Below, one piece after another: positions 1-6,246 of a stretch of DNA of 8,544 nucleotides (its first letter is position 1; every line of letters starts with the position of its first letter). The stretch comes from Cyanobacteria bacterium UBA5018 (GTDB lineage: Bacteria; Cyanobacteriota; Cyanobacteriia; PCC-6307; Cyanobiaceae). The notes under the pieces are model-generated. The model was not told the DNA's origin and ran no database searches. It saw nothing but the letters and a program-made list of their open reading frames with translations. Made by a program: the position numbers and the translations under genes. Location of the stretch: NCBI GenBank assembly GCA_002396505.1, contig DGYA01000066.1, forward strand, positions 1 to 8,544, written 5' to 3'.

Positions 1-475
1 GCAGCAGCGCCTCCCAGCTGGCCTCGCCCGCGGGGCCGGCGCTGTCGATGTGGCTGCGGATCGCCCGCAGGCCATGGCGCCAGGCCCGCTGCAGGGCCCG
101 CTCCCCCCGCTCCAACACCTGTTCGGCGCTGCGCTCGGCAAACTCCCGCTGGTTGGCCTCCATGGCGGCGGCCATGGTGCCCTGTCGATTCGGGAAGGCC
201 GCGGCGGTAAAGGCCTTGTCGAGGTGGGCGTGGGGCTCCACCGGCGGGGTGATCGCCAAGGGCAGGCTCGCCCCTATCGCCGCACCCCTTACAGCCGCTG
301 GATCCAAGGCCAGGATGCTGGCGATGCGGCCCGCCTGCCAGCTCAGCCGCACCGCCACCAGGCCATCGGCATTCGCCGCCGGCAGCCGCAGATCCCTGGG
401 GTCGAGCAGAGCGCGCGGCAACCAAGCCGCCAGGGTGCCGGAGGCGGCCGCTGCCGTTGCAGAGAAGTCGCTCAT
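1..475 (-). CDS. Amidohydrolase, cytosine-deaminase-like (3' end outside window)
   Basis: Metal-dependent hydrolase of the amidohydrolase superfamily, closest by eye to cytosine deaminase (CodA/AtzC-like); only the first 158 residues lie in the window. After a short N-terminal beta region, residues 78-90 read PPVEPHAHLDKAF, the H-x-H metal-binding motif (His82, His84) with the following D-K of this subgroup. Residues 138-144 (AIRSHID) match the 'RTHVD' strand of CodA, putting a further metal or substrate histidine at 142. The segment between them (about 96-135, charged and helical) also follows the CodA layout. The ATG at 475-473 shares the ATGA with the stop of the DUF4359 gene (474-472), so translation is probably coupled; no Shine-Dalgarno sequence is visible. 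Substrate cannot be assigned: cytosine, another deaminated heterocycle or an N-acyl compound are all possible. Family is fairly sure, function is not. Confidence 0.85.
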   Translation of the reverse strand, partial: MSDFSATAAAASGTLAAWLPRALLDPRDLRLPAANADGLVAVRLSWQAGRIASILALDPAAVRGAAIGASLPLAITPPVEPHAHLDKAFTAAAFPNRQGTMAAAMEANQREFAERSAEQVLERGERALQRAWRHGLRAIRSHIDSAGPAGEASWEALL

Positions 476-870
476 CGGCTGGGGCTTTGGCCGCGGTGCA
501 CCAGGGCGAACTGCCCAGCTGCCGCCACGGTGACCGCCTCGTAGCGGGGCAGTTGCAGCTGGGGCAGCAAGCGCTGGCCGCCTAGGCCCGTGCGATAGAT
601 GCTGATCAGGCCGAGATTGAGGCGGCTGCTGTTCTGCAGGGCGATCTGCCCCAGCACCTGCCGCTGGGAGGCCACCAAGGCCGGGCAATCTTTCAGTGCA
701 AACCGCAGCGTCAGCGGCAGGCTGTTCTCCGCGCAGATCTCCTCAACGATCAGCTCCACCAGCTGATCTCCGGCATAGCGAGCGAACTCCTCGGGCGGCG
801 GATTGGTGATCGCCAGCCCAGCGGCGCCGACAGCCACCAGCAGCGTTGGCGGGATCCAGGAGGCTTTCAT
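472..870 (-). CDS. DUF4359 domain protein, membrane-anchored or secreted
   Basis: Recognised as the cyanobacterial DUF4359 family; no biochemical function is known. The 132-residue product starts with one hydrophobic segment (about residues 5-21), then the family signature TNPPPEEF (22-29), a helical stretch with Cys46, a second cysteine at 62, and the conserved RLNLGLISIYRT block (83-94), followed by a C-terminal strand region. The two cysteines in a presumably periplasmic domain could form a disulfide (inference). An ATG further upstream at 939 is open in frame, but it lies inside the oppositely oriented tRNA-His gene, and the extra 23 residues would precede the natural signal-anchor; ATG at 870 is therefore chosen. 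The stop overlaps the amidohydrolase start by ATGA, so the two genes form a translationally coupled pair. Confidence 0.8.
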   Translation of the reverse strand: MKASWIPPTLLVAVGAAGLAITNPPPEEFARYAGDQLVELIVEEICAENSLPLTLRFALKDCPALVASQRQVLGQIALQNSSRLNLGLISIYRTGLGGQRLLPQLQLPRYEAVTVAAAGQFALVHRGQSPSR

Positions 871-924
871 CGGTGCAGGCGGGGCCAAGGGAGCGTGATC
901 AGTTGGTACATTGGTTGAGATCGC

Positions 925-998
925 GGCGGGCGTCGCCAAGCGGTTAAGGCAGCGGCTTGTGGTGCCGCCATCCGGGGGTTCGAATCCCCTCGCTCGCC
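925..998 (+). tRNA. trnH: tRNA-His (anticodon GTG)
   Basis: Full cloverleaf. Acceptor arm GCGGGCG (926-932) pairs with CGCTCGC (991-997), one G-T wobble. The D stem is GCC/GGC. The anticodon stem GCGGC/GCCGC encloses loop TTGTGGT with anticodon GTG at 959-961. The T stem GGGGG/CCCCT encloses TTCGAAT. An extra G at 925 faces discriminator C998, the G-1:C73 pair that is the identity mark of tRNA-His, and here it is encoded in the gene. CCA is not encoded (CTT follows). It lies between two minus-strand genes, so transcription from the DUF1611 side would read through it antisense. Confidence 0.97.
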
Positions 999-1009
999 CT
1001 TAATTTCTT

Positions 1010-1051
1010 ATTCATTTTTGTGCATTTAATTGTGCGCTAAATGAATTTTTT
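1010..1051 (+). terminator. Candidate AT-rich terminator after tRNA-His
   Basis: ATTCATTT (1010-1017) can pair with AAATGAAT (1039-1046) around a 21-nt loop, and the right arm runs straight into five more T's (1047-1051). Stem and T-tract fit an intrinsic terminator 12 nt after the tRNA, but the stem is GC-poor and the loop long, so it would be weak. The right arm is also part of a 28-bp direct repeat. Confidence 0.4.
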
Positions 1052-1107
1052 AGCTGCAGGCGAGCAAATTTGTTGTGGCAAATGAATTTTCTGGCTGCAG
1101 GCCAGCA
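1039..1107. repeat. 28-bp imperfect direct repeat, 41-bp period
   Basis: Positions 1039-1066 and 1080-1107 match at 25 of 28 bases; both begin AAATGAATTTT and continue with a GCTGCAGG core. The second copy also holds a small dyad, CTGGC-TGCAG-GCCAG (1091-1105). The spacer is 13 bp. It is the only strongly AT-rich patch in the left half of the window. Function unknown; a duplicated scrap of intergenic sequence is the simplest reading. Confidence 0.75.
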
Positions 1108-1115
1108 GATCATTA

Positions 1116-1183
1116 GTCCATCAGGCCAGCAGTTCACCGGGTCATGAGTCCATCACGTCAATAGGCCATCAGGCCAGCAATTC
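1116..1183. repeat. Duplicated DUF1611 gene-end sequence
   Basis: The last codons and stop of the DUF1611 gene (1164-1183) recur at 1116-1135, 48 bp downstream in its own direction; the two 20-mers differ at three positions. On the minus strand both read GAA-TTG/CTG-CTG-GCC-TGA-TGG. A third partial copy, CTGCTGGCCTG, lies at about 1098-1108. This looks like local tandem duplication that extended past a stop codon, leaving non-coding debris. Confidence 0.65.
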
Positions 1184-2236
1184 CTCCAGCAGCTGGCCGG
1201 CGCCGTAGCGCACAGGATCGGTGCAGGCCAGGCCGGTGAGCTCGCTCACCTCGGCGATGGCGTTTTTGGCAGCCGCTTCCCCCAGCAGGGCGGTGTTCAG
1301 CGCCACGGCCCGCACCCGCGGCGGCGGCAGGGCAGTGCTGGGGCGAGCCAGGGCGGCCAGGGCCTCCAGGGCCTGAATCAGCTGGGGCAGAGGCGGCAAC
1401 AGCATTTCGGGCAAACCGCGACTGTGCAGTTGACCAGCCCGATGCACCAGCAATAAATCGGTGGGCTGGCTACCGCGAATCAGCGGCAAGGTGGCGGTGG
1501 AGCCGGGGTGGCAGAGGGAGCCCTGGCCCTCCACCAGCAGCCAGCCGTGCGCCGTTAGCCCCTCGCCGGCGGCCAAAACGGCCGCCTCCACCGCCCCGGC
1601 GGCGTAATCCACCCGCACGGCATCGAGGGCCACGCCAGCACCGCCGATCAACAGGCCCGCCTGGCCGGTACCCACGAACCGGGCCTCAATGCCCCGCGCT
1701 TGCGCCGCGGCCAGCAATTCCAGGCAGGCGCTCATCTTGCCCACCGCCATATCGCTGCCCACGGCCAGCAACCGCCGAGCTGGCAGCGCCGCCGCCCGGC
1801 CGGCTGCCACCTGCAACCCCGGGGGCTCCAGCCGCACATCCCAGATCCAGGCCTGCGGCCAGCGCAGGGCCGCCAGCTCGGGATCCTCCCCCAGGCGGCT
1901 GTGCAGCCCACTGGCCACCGATAAACCAGCCCGCAGGGCCGCCACCAGGTCGGCTCTCACCTCCGGGGCCAGGCGCCCCCCGGAAGGGGCCAGCCCCACC
2001 ACCGCCGCCCGGGGCCCCAGGGGCAGGGCCTCCCGCAGCGAGGCCAGCACCGGCACATCTCTGGCAATGCCGGTCACCTCCTGGAGGCTGCGGCCCGCAT
2101 GGGCAGGATCCACCACGGCCACGATTGGGCCGCGGCGATAGCGCAGCATCGCCAGGCCGGTCTTGCCGCTGAGGTTGTCGAGCCCCCCGTGCAGCAAGAG
2201 CGCGATGGGCAGATCGGCGCTGAGCGGACTGGTCAT
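1169..2236 (-). CDS. DUF1611-family P-loop protein, DgcN-like (candidate D-glutamate N-acetyltransferase)
   Basis: A 355-residue member of the DUF1611 family. The N-terminal Rossmann-like domain (about 1-145) has the family pattern AMLRYRRGPIVAVVDPAHAG (29-48) and VPVLASLREAL (61-71). The C-terminal P-loop domain contains GSDMAVGKMS (160-169, Lys167), the GTGQAGLLIGGAGVALDA signature (189-206) and LVEGQGSLCHPG (234-245). Established: DUF1611 proteins called DgcN acetylate D-glutamate in marine bacteria and work with the racemase DgcA. Here the partner gene is an enolase-superfamily epimerase directly upstream, overlapping by ATGA (2233-2236), which supports a shared pathway. The frame stays open upstream to 2605, but that stretch is the epimerase gene in another frame and composition there is non-family. 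Family assignment is sure; acetyltransferase activity on D-Glu is inferred from the pairing. Confidence 0.88.
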   Translation of the reverse strand: MTSPLSADLPIALLLHGGLDNLSGKTGLAMLRYRRGPIVAVVDPAHAGRSLQEVTGIARDVPVLASLREALPLGPRAAVVGLAPSGGRLAPEVRADLVAALRAGLSVASGLHSRLGEDPELAALRWPQAWIWDVRLEPPGLQVAAGRAAALPARRLLAVGSDMAVGKMSACLELLAAAQARGIEARFVGTGQAGLLIGGAGVALDAVRVDYAAGAVEAAVLAAGEGLTAHGWLLVEGQGSLCHPGSTATLPLIRGSQPTDLLLVHRAGQLHSRGLPEMLLPPLPQLIQALEALAALARPSTALPPPRVRAVALNTALLGEAAAKNAIAEVSELTGLACTDPVRYGAGQLLEELLA

Positions 2237-3330
2237 CGCGCCGCCGCCAACAAATCGGGCGCCACCTGGATGCCCAGGCCCGGCTGGGGGGGCGGCAACA
2301 GCCGATCGGCGACGATCTCCAAACCGGAAAATGGGTCGTCCACCAGGTTGAGGTGGCTGTCCAGATCGGGCCAGCTCACCAGGGGCAGCAGCTGGGCCGC
2401 GGCGCCATTGAGCAGCCCACCATCGCCGTAGCAGCCCAGCATCACCGCCAACCCCAAGCGCTGGGCGGCCCGAGCCATCAGCAGGGCCTCGGCCAGGCCA
2501 CCGCTCTTGAGCAACTTGATATTGACGCCATCCACGTAGGGCGCCAGCCGCACCAGATCCTCCAGCCGCCAGCAGCTCTCGTCGGCCAGCAGCGGCATGG
2601 GGCAATCGAGCTCCAGGGCGGCAAAGTTAGCCGTATCGGCATCCGGATCCAGCTGGGGCGGCAGCGGCTGCTCCAGCAAAACCACCTGGGCCCGCTCCAG
2701 GTGGGCGGCCATTGTCCGGGTCGCCTCCAGGGTCCAGCCCCCGTTGGCGTCCACCTGCAGCTCACAGGCGGCGCCGGTGAGCTGCCGCCGCCGCTCGAGC
2801 GCCGTCGCCACCGCCGTCAACAGGGCCCGATCGTGCTCCAGGCCCAGGGGGCTGCCCAGCTTGAGCTTGATCCGGCTGGCGGGCAACCGCCGCCACCAAA
2901 GCTCAAGCCGCGCCAACACCGCCGCCGGCTCCCCCAAGCCCAAGGTGACGCTGGTGGCGACGCCAACTCCTGGATCCAGGCCCCAGAGCCGGTGCAGCGG
3001 CAGGCCCAGCCGTTTGCCCAGCCAGTCGTGCAGGGCCAGGTCGAGGCCGCAGCGGGCCGGCGGCGAAAGGGAAGCCAGCAGGGGCTCCAGGGCCTGGAGG
3101 GGCTCGGGCTCCAGGGGCTCAAGCGGCGCCACCAACTGCCTCAGCTCCGCCGCTACCGCCTCGGTGGTGTAGCTGCGGTGGCCGGTGTCGAAGCCGCCGG
3201 TTTCACCGATGCCGATCACACCGTCTTGCTCCACCACCACCAACAGGTGGTCCGCGCCGCCGCTGCTGCCGCGGCTGATCGCCAGCGGCACGGCCTTGGT
3301 GAGGCGGAAGCTGTGCAACTGGAGGCGCAT
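2233..3330 (-). CDS. Enolase-superfamily dipeptide epimerase / N-acyl-glutamate racemase (DgcA-like)
   Basis: A 365-residue protein of the muconate-lactonizing-enzyme subgroup. The N-terminal capping domain (about 1-115) includes GIGETGGF. The barrel carries the full catalytic set (numbering from ATG 3330): the KLK pair Lys155/Lys157, metal ligands Asp194 (VDANGGW), Glu220 (LLEQPL) and Asp250 (ADES), and the opposite general base Lys272 (NIKLLKSGG). Near the eighth strand it has PDLDS (Asp322/Asp324), the D-x-D motif known from L-Ala-D/L-Glu epimerases, where it binds the dipeptide amino group. Pairing with a DUF1611 protein instead recalls DgcA, the N-acetyl-D-glutamate racemase. So the substrate is either a Glu dipeptide or N-acetyl-Glu. 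A GTG three codons upstream (3339) could also start it. First gene of a probable two-gene operon, divergent from miaB. Confidence 0.88.
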   Translation of the reverse strand: MRLQLHSFRLTKAVPLAISRGSSGGADHLLVVVEQDGVIGIGETGGFDTGHRSYTTEAVAAELRQLVAPLEPLEPEPLQALEPLLASLSPPARCGLDLALHDWLGKRLGLPLHRLWGLDPGVGVATSVTLGLGEPAAVLARLELWWRRLPASRIKLKLGSPLGLEHDRALLTAVATALERRRQLTGAACELQVDANGGWTLEATRTMAAHLERAQVVLLEQPLPPQLDPDADTANFAALELDCPMPLLADESCWRLEDLVRLAPYVDGVNIKLLKSGGLAEALLMARAAQRLGLAVMLGCYGDGGLLNGAAAQLLPLVSWPDLDSHLNLVDDPFSGLEIVADRLLPPPQPGLGIQVAPDLLAAAR

Positions 3331-3342
3331 GGTGCCCACTAA

Positions 3343-3357
3343 CCCACCCGCGGTGGG
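3343..3357. promoter_or_regulatory. CCCACC/GGTGGG dyad in the divergent intergenic region
   Basis: CCCACC-CGC-GGTGGG (3343-3357) is a perfect 6-bp dyad 13 bp ahead of the epimerase ATG (or 4 bp ahead of the alternative GTG). It could be an operator or a leader hairpin. A second small palindrome, TCAGATCTGA, lies at 3407-3416. No convincing -10/-35 pair for either gene is visible in 3331-3469, so promoter assignment is not possible by eye. Confidence 0.3.
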
Positions 3358-3469
3358 AACTCACCTCATCCTGAAGCGCAGCCGCCGTTCCTTGAACCCC
3401 GCTGGCTCAGATCTGAAGTTCAACTTGCCCGCCGCCCCAGCCAGACCACTGATGGCGGAAAATGGCTTG

Positions 3470-4945
3470 ATGAGCGCATACACCATCCCCAGCCCTGGGA
3501 TCGCCCCCGCCGCCCCCGCCGCCACTGCGGCTCCCGTAGCCCCTGTCGCTACAGCGACTCCCGCCGCATCTGCCGCCTCTGCCGACCCCGGGACCCCGGG
3601 GCGCGGCAGCTACTGGATCACCACCTTTGGCTGTCAAATGAATAAGGCGGATTCCGAGCGGATGGCCGGAATTCTGGAAGCGATGGGATATAGCGAAGCC
3701 GAGGGTGAACACAGCGCCGATCTGGTGCTCTACAACACCTGCACCATCCGCGACAACGCTGAGCAGAAGGTTTACAGCTACCTGGGCCGCCAGGCCCAGC
3801 GCAAACGGCTCAACCCCCGGCTCACCCTGGTGGTGGCTGGCTGCGTGGCCCAGCAGGAGGGGGAGGCGCTGCTGCGCCGGGTGCCTGAGCTCGACCTGGT
3901 GATGGGCCCCCAGCACGCCAATCGCCTGGAGCGGCTGCTCAGCCAGGTGGAGCAGGGTCAGCAGGTGGTGGCCACGGAGGAGCACCACATCCTCGAGGAC
4001 ATCACCACCGCCCGCCGCGACAGCGGCGTCTGCGCCTGGGTGAATGTGATCTATGGCTGCAACGAGCGCTGCACCTACTGCGTGGTGCCCTCGGTGCGGG
4101 GCCAGGAGCAATCGCGCCTGCCCGGCGCCATCCGGCTGGAGATGGAGGGGCTGGCCGCCCGCGGTTTCAAGGAGATCACCCTGCTGGGCCAGAACATCGA
4201 TGCCTACGGCCGCGACCTGCCGGGCATCACGCCCGAGGGGCGGCGCCAGCACACTCTCACCGACCTGCTGCACAGCGTCCATGACATCGAGGGCTTGGAG
4301 CGGATTCGCTTCGCCACCAGCCACCCCCGCTACTTCACCCAGCGGTTGATCGACGCCTGCGCCCAGCTGCCCAAGGTGTGCGAGCACTTCCACATTCCCT
4401 TCCAGAGCGGCGACGACGCCGTGCTCAAGGCCATGGGCCGCGGCTACACGGTGGATCGCTATCGCCGCATCGTCGAGCGGATCCGCGACCGCATGCCCGA
4501 TGCCTCGATCAGTGCCGACGCCATCGTGGCCTTCCCCGGCGAAACCGACGCCCAATACAGCCGCACCCTGGAGCTGGTGGCCGAGATCGGCTTTGATCTG
4601 GTCAACACCGCCGCCTATTCCCCTCGGCCAAACACGCCGGCGGCCGACTGGCCAGACCAACTGCCCGAGGCGGTGAAGGTGGAGCGTTTGCGCCAGCTAA
4701 ATGCCCTGGTGGAGAGCCAGGCCCGAGTCCGCAGCGCCCGCTACGCCGGCCGCAGGGTCGAGGTGCTGGTGGAAGGCCGCAACCCCAAGGATCCGGACCA
4801 GGTGATGGGTCGCACCCGCACCAACCGGCTCACCTTCTTCCCAGGTCAGCGCGCCGATGGCTCGCCCATCCAACCCGGTGAATTGGTGCAGGTGCTTATC
4901 GATCAGGTGCGCCCCTTCTCCCTGAGCGGTCAACTGGTTACCTGA
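3470..4945 (+). CDS. miaB: MiaB, tRNA-2-methylthio-N6-dimethylallyladenosine synthase
   Basis: Radical-SAM methylthiotransferase that adds the ms2 group to i6A37 of tRNAs reading U-starting codons; cytoplasmic, two [4Fe-4S] clusters. The N-terminal MTTase domain starts at SYWITTFGCQMNKADSERM and holds the auxiliary-cluster cysteines 55 (FGCQMN), 91 (NTCTIR) and 125 (AGCVAQ). The radical-SAM motif CNERCTYC gives Cys197, Cys201, Cys204. A C-terminal TRAM domain spans about 425-491. With the ATG at 3470 it is 491 residues; an in-frame ATG at 3452 would add six. The reading frame is open back to 3185, but that part is antisense to the epimerase. The first roughly 46 residues are a low-complexity Ala/Pro/Thr stretch ahead of the conserved fold, longer than I recall for relatives. 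No strong Shine-Dalgarno sequence; GGCGGA lies about 12 nt upstream. It heads the + strand cluster with ddl. Confidence 0.95.
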   Translation: MSAYTIPSPGIAPAAPAATAAPVAPVATATPAASAASADPGTPGRGSYWITTFGCQMNKADSERMAGILEAMGYSEAEGEHSADLVLYNTCTIRDNAEQKVYSYLGRQAQRKRLNPRLTLVVAGCVAQQEGEALLRRVPELDLVMGPQHANRLERLLSQVEQGQQVVATEEHHILEDITTARRDSGVCAWVNVIYGCNERCTYCVVPSVRGQEQSRLPGAIRLEMEGLAARGFKEITLLGQNIDAYGRDLPGITPEGRRQHTLTDLLHSVHDIEGLERIRFATSHPRYFTQRLIDACAQLPKVCEHFHIPFQSGDDAVLKAMGRGYTVDRYRRIVERIRDRMPDASISADAIVAFPGETDAQYSRTLELVAEIGFDLVNTAAYSPRPNTPAADWPDQLPEAVKVERLRQLNALVESQARVRSARYAGRRVEVLVEGRNPKDPDQVMGRTRTNRLTFFPGQRADGSPIQPGELVQVLIDQVRPFSLSGQLVT

Positions 4946-4991
4946 ACACTGGCCACCTGAACACCAGCCAGCCAGCCAGCTAGCCAGCCAG
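4940..4991 (+). repeat. Stop-region duplication and CCAG microsatellite after miaB
   Basis: ACCTGAACAC, which contains the miaB stop, occurs at 4940-4949 and again at 4955-4964, a 15-bp period that places a second TGA in frame. It is followed by seven tetranucleotide units, CCAG x4, CTAG, CCAG x2 (4964-4991). Non-coding, in the 122-bp gap before ddl. Such short repeats are prone to slippage. Confidence 0.7.
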
Positions 4992-5038
4992 TCATGGCCT
5001 CGGCCCTGGTCAGCAGAGCAGCAAACTAAGCGCAGTTC

Positions 5039-5057
5039 TCGCCCTGTCGCTGGGCGA
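5039..5057 (+). other. Small hairpin just before ddl
   Basis: TCGCCC (5039-5044) and GGGCGA (5052-5057) form a 6-bp stem with a 7-nt loop, ending 10 bp before the ddl ATG. There is no T-tract, so it is not a terminator. It would occupy the place of the ribosome binding site, where no Shine-Dalgarno sequence is seen; a translational effect is possible but unproven. Confidence 0.3.
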
Positions 5058-5067
5058 CCAGTCCGTG

Positions 5068-6246
5068 ATGAGCACTGCCCCCACCCGCCTTGGCCTGATC
5101 TTTGGGGGAGCTTCAGGCGAACACGCCGTGTCGGTGCGCTCCGCGGCCACCATCGCCGGCGCCCTGCGCGGAGGCGATAACCGCCAGCGCTACAGCCTGC
5201 ACTGCTTTTACATCGACCGCCAGGGCCGCTGGCACGGCTCTGCCCTGGCCGAGGCGGTGCTGGCCCAGGGCCAGCCCGCCACGGATTTGCAACTGGCGGC
5301 AGCTGCGCAATTGGCGGCAGCGGAGCAACTGGCTACAGCTGAGCAACTGGCTACAGCTGAGCAACTGGCTACAGCCAAGGGCCGCCGGGGCTTCAGCGGT
5401 TTCCCCAGCGGCGCCCTTGATGTGGAGGTGTGGCTGCCGGTGCTGCATGGACCCAACGGCGAGGACGGCACCATCCAGGGACTGTTCAGCTTGATGCAGG
5501 TGCCCTATGTGGGCTCAGGGGTGCTGGGGTCTGCCGTAGGCATGGACAAGTTGGCCATGAAGGCCGCCTTTGCCGCCGCCGGTCTGCCCCAGGTGCCTCA
5601 CATGGCGGTGGCTGCCAGCGAGCTCAGGGGCGAGTCGGGCGCCACGCAGCAGCTGCTCAGCCGCATAGAGGATCGGCTTGGCTACCCCTGCTTTGTCAAG
5701 CCCGCCAACCTCGGCTCTTCCGTTGGCATCAGCAAGGCCAGCAATCGGTCAGAACTGCTGCAGGGACTGACTGCAGCCGCCCTGCTGGATCCCCGCCTGG
5801 TGGTGGAGCGGGGCGTCACTGCCCGGGAGTTGGAATGCGCCGTGCGCGGCGGCGGCCACCAACCGCTGTTGGCCTCGGTGCTGGGGGAGATCCGCTTCGA
5901 GGCCGATTGGTACGACTACGACACCAAATACAGCGAAGGCAAAAGCCATGTGTTGATTCCCGCACCTGTTGATACTGGGATCGCTGAGCGGGCTAGGGCC
6001 CTGGCCGTCCAGGCCTGTGGAGCCGTCGGGGCGATGGGCCTGGCCCGGGTCGACTTCTTTTACGCCGAGGCCACGGGCGATCTCTGGGTGAACGAGATCA
6101 ACACCTTTCCTGGCTTCACCAACCAGAGCATGTATCCAATGCTGTGGGCGGCCACAGGCCTGCCCCTCGAGGTCCTGGTGCAGGAACTGATCGAAGGCGC
6201 TAGACAATGGCACCACCAAATCCAGGGGGGAGGGACCACCAGATGA
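5068..6246 (+). CDS. ddl: D-alanine--D-alanine ligase
   Basis: ATP-grasp ligase that joins two D-alanines for the peptidoglycan pentapeptide; cytosolic. Seen in order: GLIFGGASGEHAVS (9-22), PVLHGPNGEDGTIQG (124-138), the ATP-binding PCFVKPANLGSSVG (207-220), the omega-loop WYDYDTKY (281-288) whose tyrosines mark D-Ala-D-Ala rather than D-lactate specificity, and the Mg ligands Asp329 (RVDFF), Glu343 and Asn345 (NEINTFPGFT). At 392 residues it is longer than many Ddl enzymes. The excess is mainly an insertion at about 70-115 containing EQLATA repeats encoded by an 18-bp tandem repeat. ATG 5068 directly follows an in-frame GTG (5065) and is preferred. The stop overlaps the next gene by ATGA (6243-6246), so ddl is coupled to the small membrane protein and then ftsQ. 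Confidence 0.96.
   Translation: MSTAPTRLGLIFGGASGEHAVSVRSAATIAGALRGGDNRQRYSLHCFYIDRQGRWHGSALAEAVLAQGQPATDLQLAAAAQLAAAEQLATAEQLATAEQLATAKGRRGFSGFPSGALDVEVWLPVLHGPNGEDGTIQGLFSLMQVPYVGSGVLGSAVGMDKLAMKAAFAAAGLPQVPHMAVAASELRGESGATQQLLSRIEDRLGYPCFVKPANLGSSVGISKASNRSELLQGLTAAALLDPRLVVERGVTARELECAVRGGGHQPLLASVLGEIRFEADWYDYDTKYSEGKSHVLIPAPVDTGIAERARALAVQACGAVGAMGLARVDFFYAEATGDLWVNEINTFPGFTNQSMYPMLWAATGLPLEVLVQELIEGARQWHHQIQGGGTTR
5287..5376 (+). repeat. 18-bp tandem repeat within ddl (about 5 units)
   Basis: Three units of GAGCAACTGGCTACAGCT (5323-5340, 5341-5358, 5359-5376) are identical except for the final base of the third. Two more diverged units precede them (5287-5304, 5305-5322). The period is a multiple of three, so unit gain or loss keeps the frame; the near-identical units encode EQLATA three times (residues 86-103). 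Near identity of three units indicates recent expansion. Confidence 0.95.

Noticed and set aside
48..544. Two long + strand open frames at the left edge
   Set aside because: Both are antisense to the amidohydrolase, which shows an H-x-H metal motif and an ATGA overlap with its neighbour.
925..1107. tRNA-His as an integration (att) site with an island
   Set aside because: No second copy of the tRNA 3' end, no integrase and no foreign gene in the window; the flanking genes look like ordinary cyanobacterial genes.
1039..1107. CRISPR-like repeat-spacer unit
   Set aside because: Only two imperfect copies with a 13-bp spacer and no cas genes.
2237..2605. N-terminal extension of the DUF1611 frame
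   Set aside because: It lies entirely inside the epimerase gene in another frame, and its Arg/Gly/Ala-rich sequence matches no DUF1611 region. ATG 2236 gives the family's normal start.
2353..3342. 329-codon open frame on the + strand across the epimerase
   Set aside because: Gln/His/Gly-rich translation typical of an antisense shadow; the opposite strand has the complete enolase-superfamily active site.
3407..4660. 417-codon open frame on the minus strand across miaB
   Set aside because: Antisense to a gene with all six MiaB cysteines; open only because of high GC. No family features in its translation.
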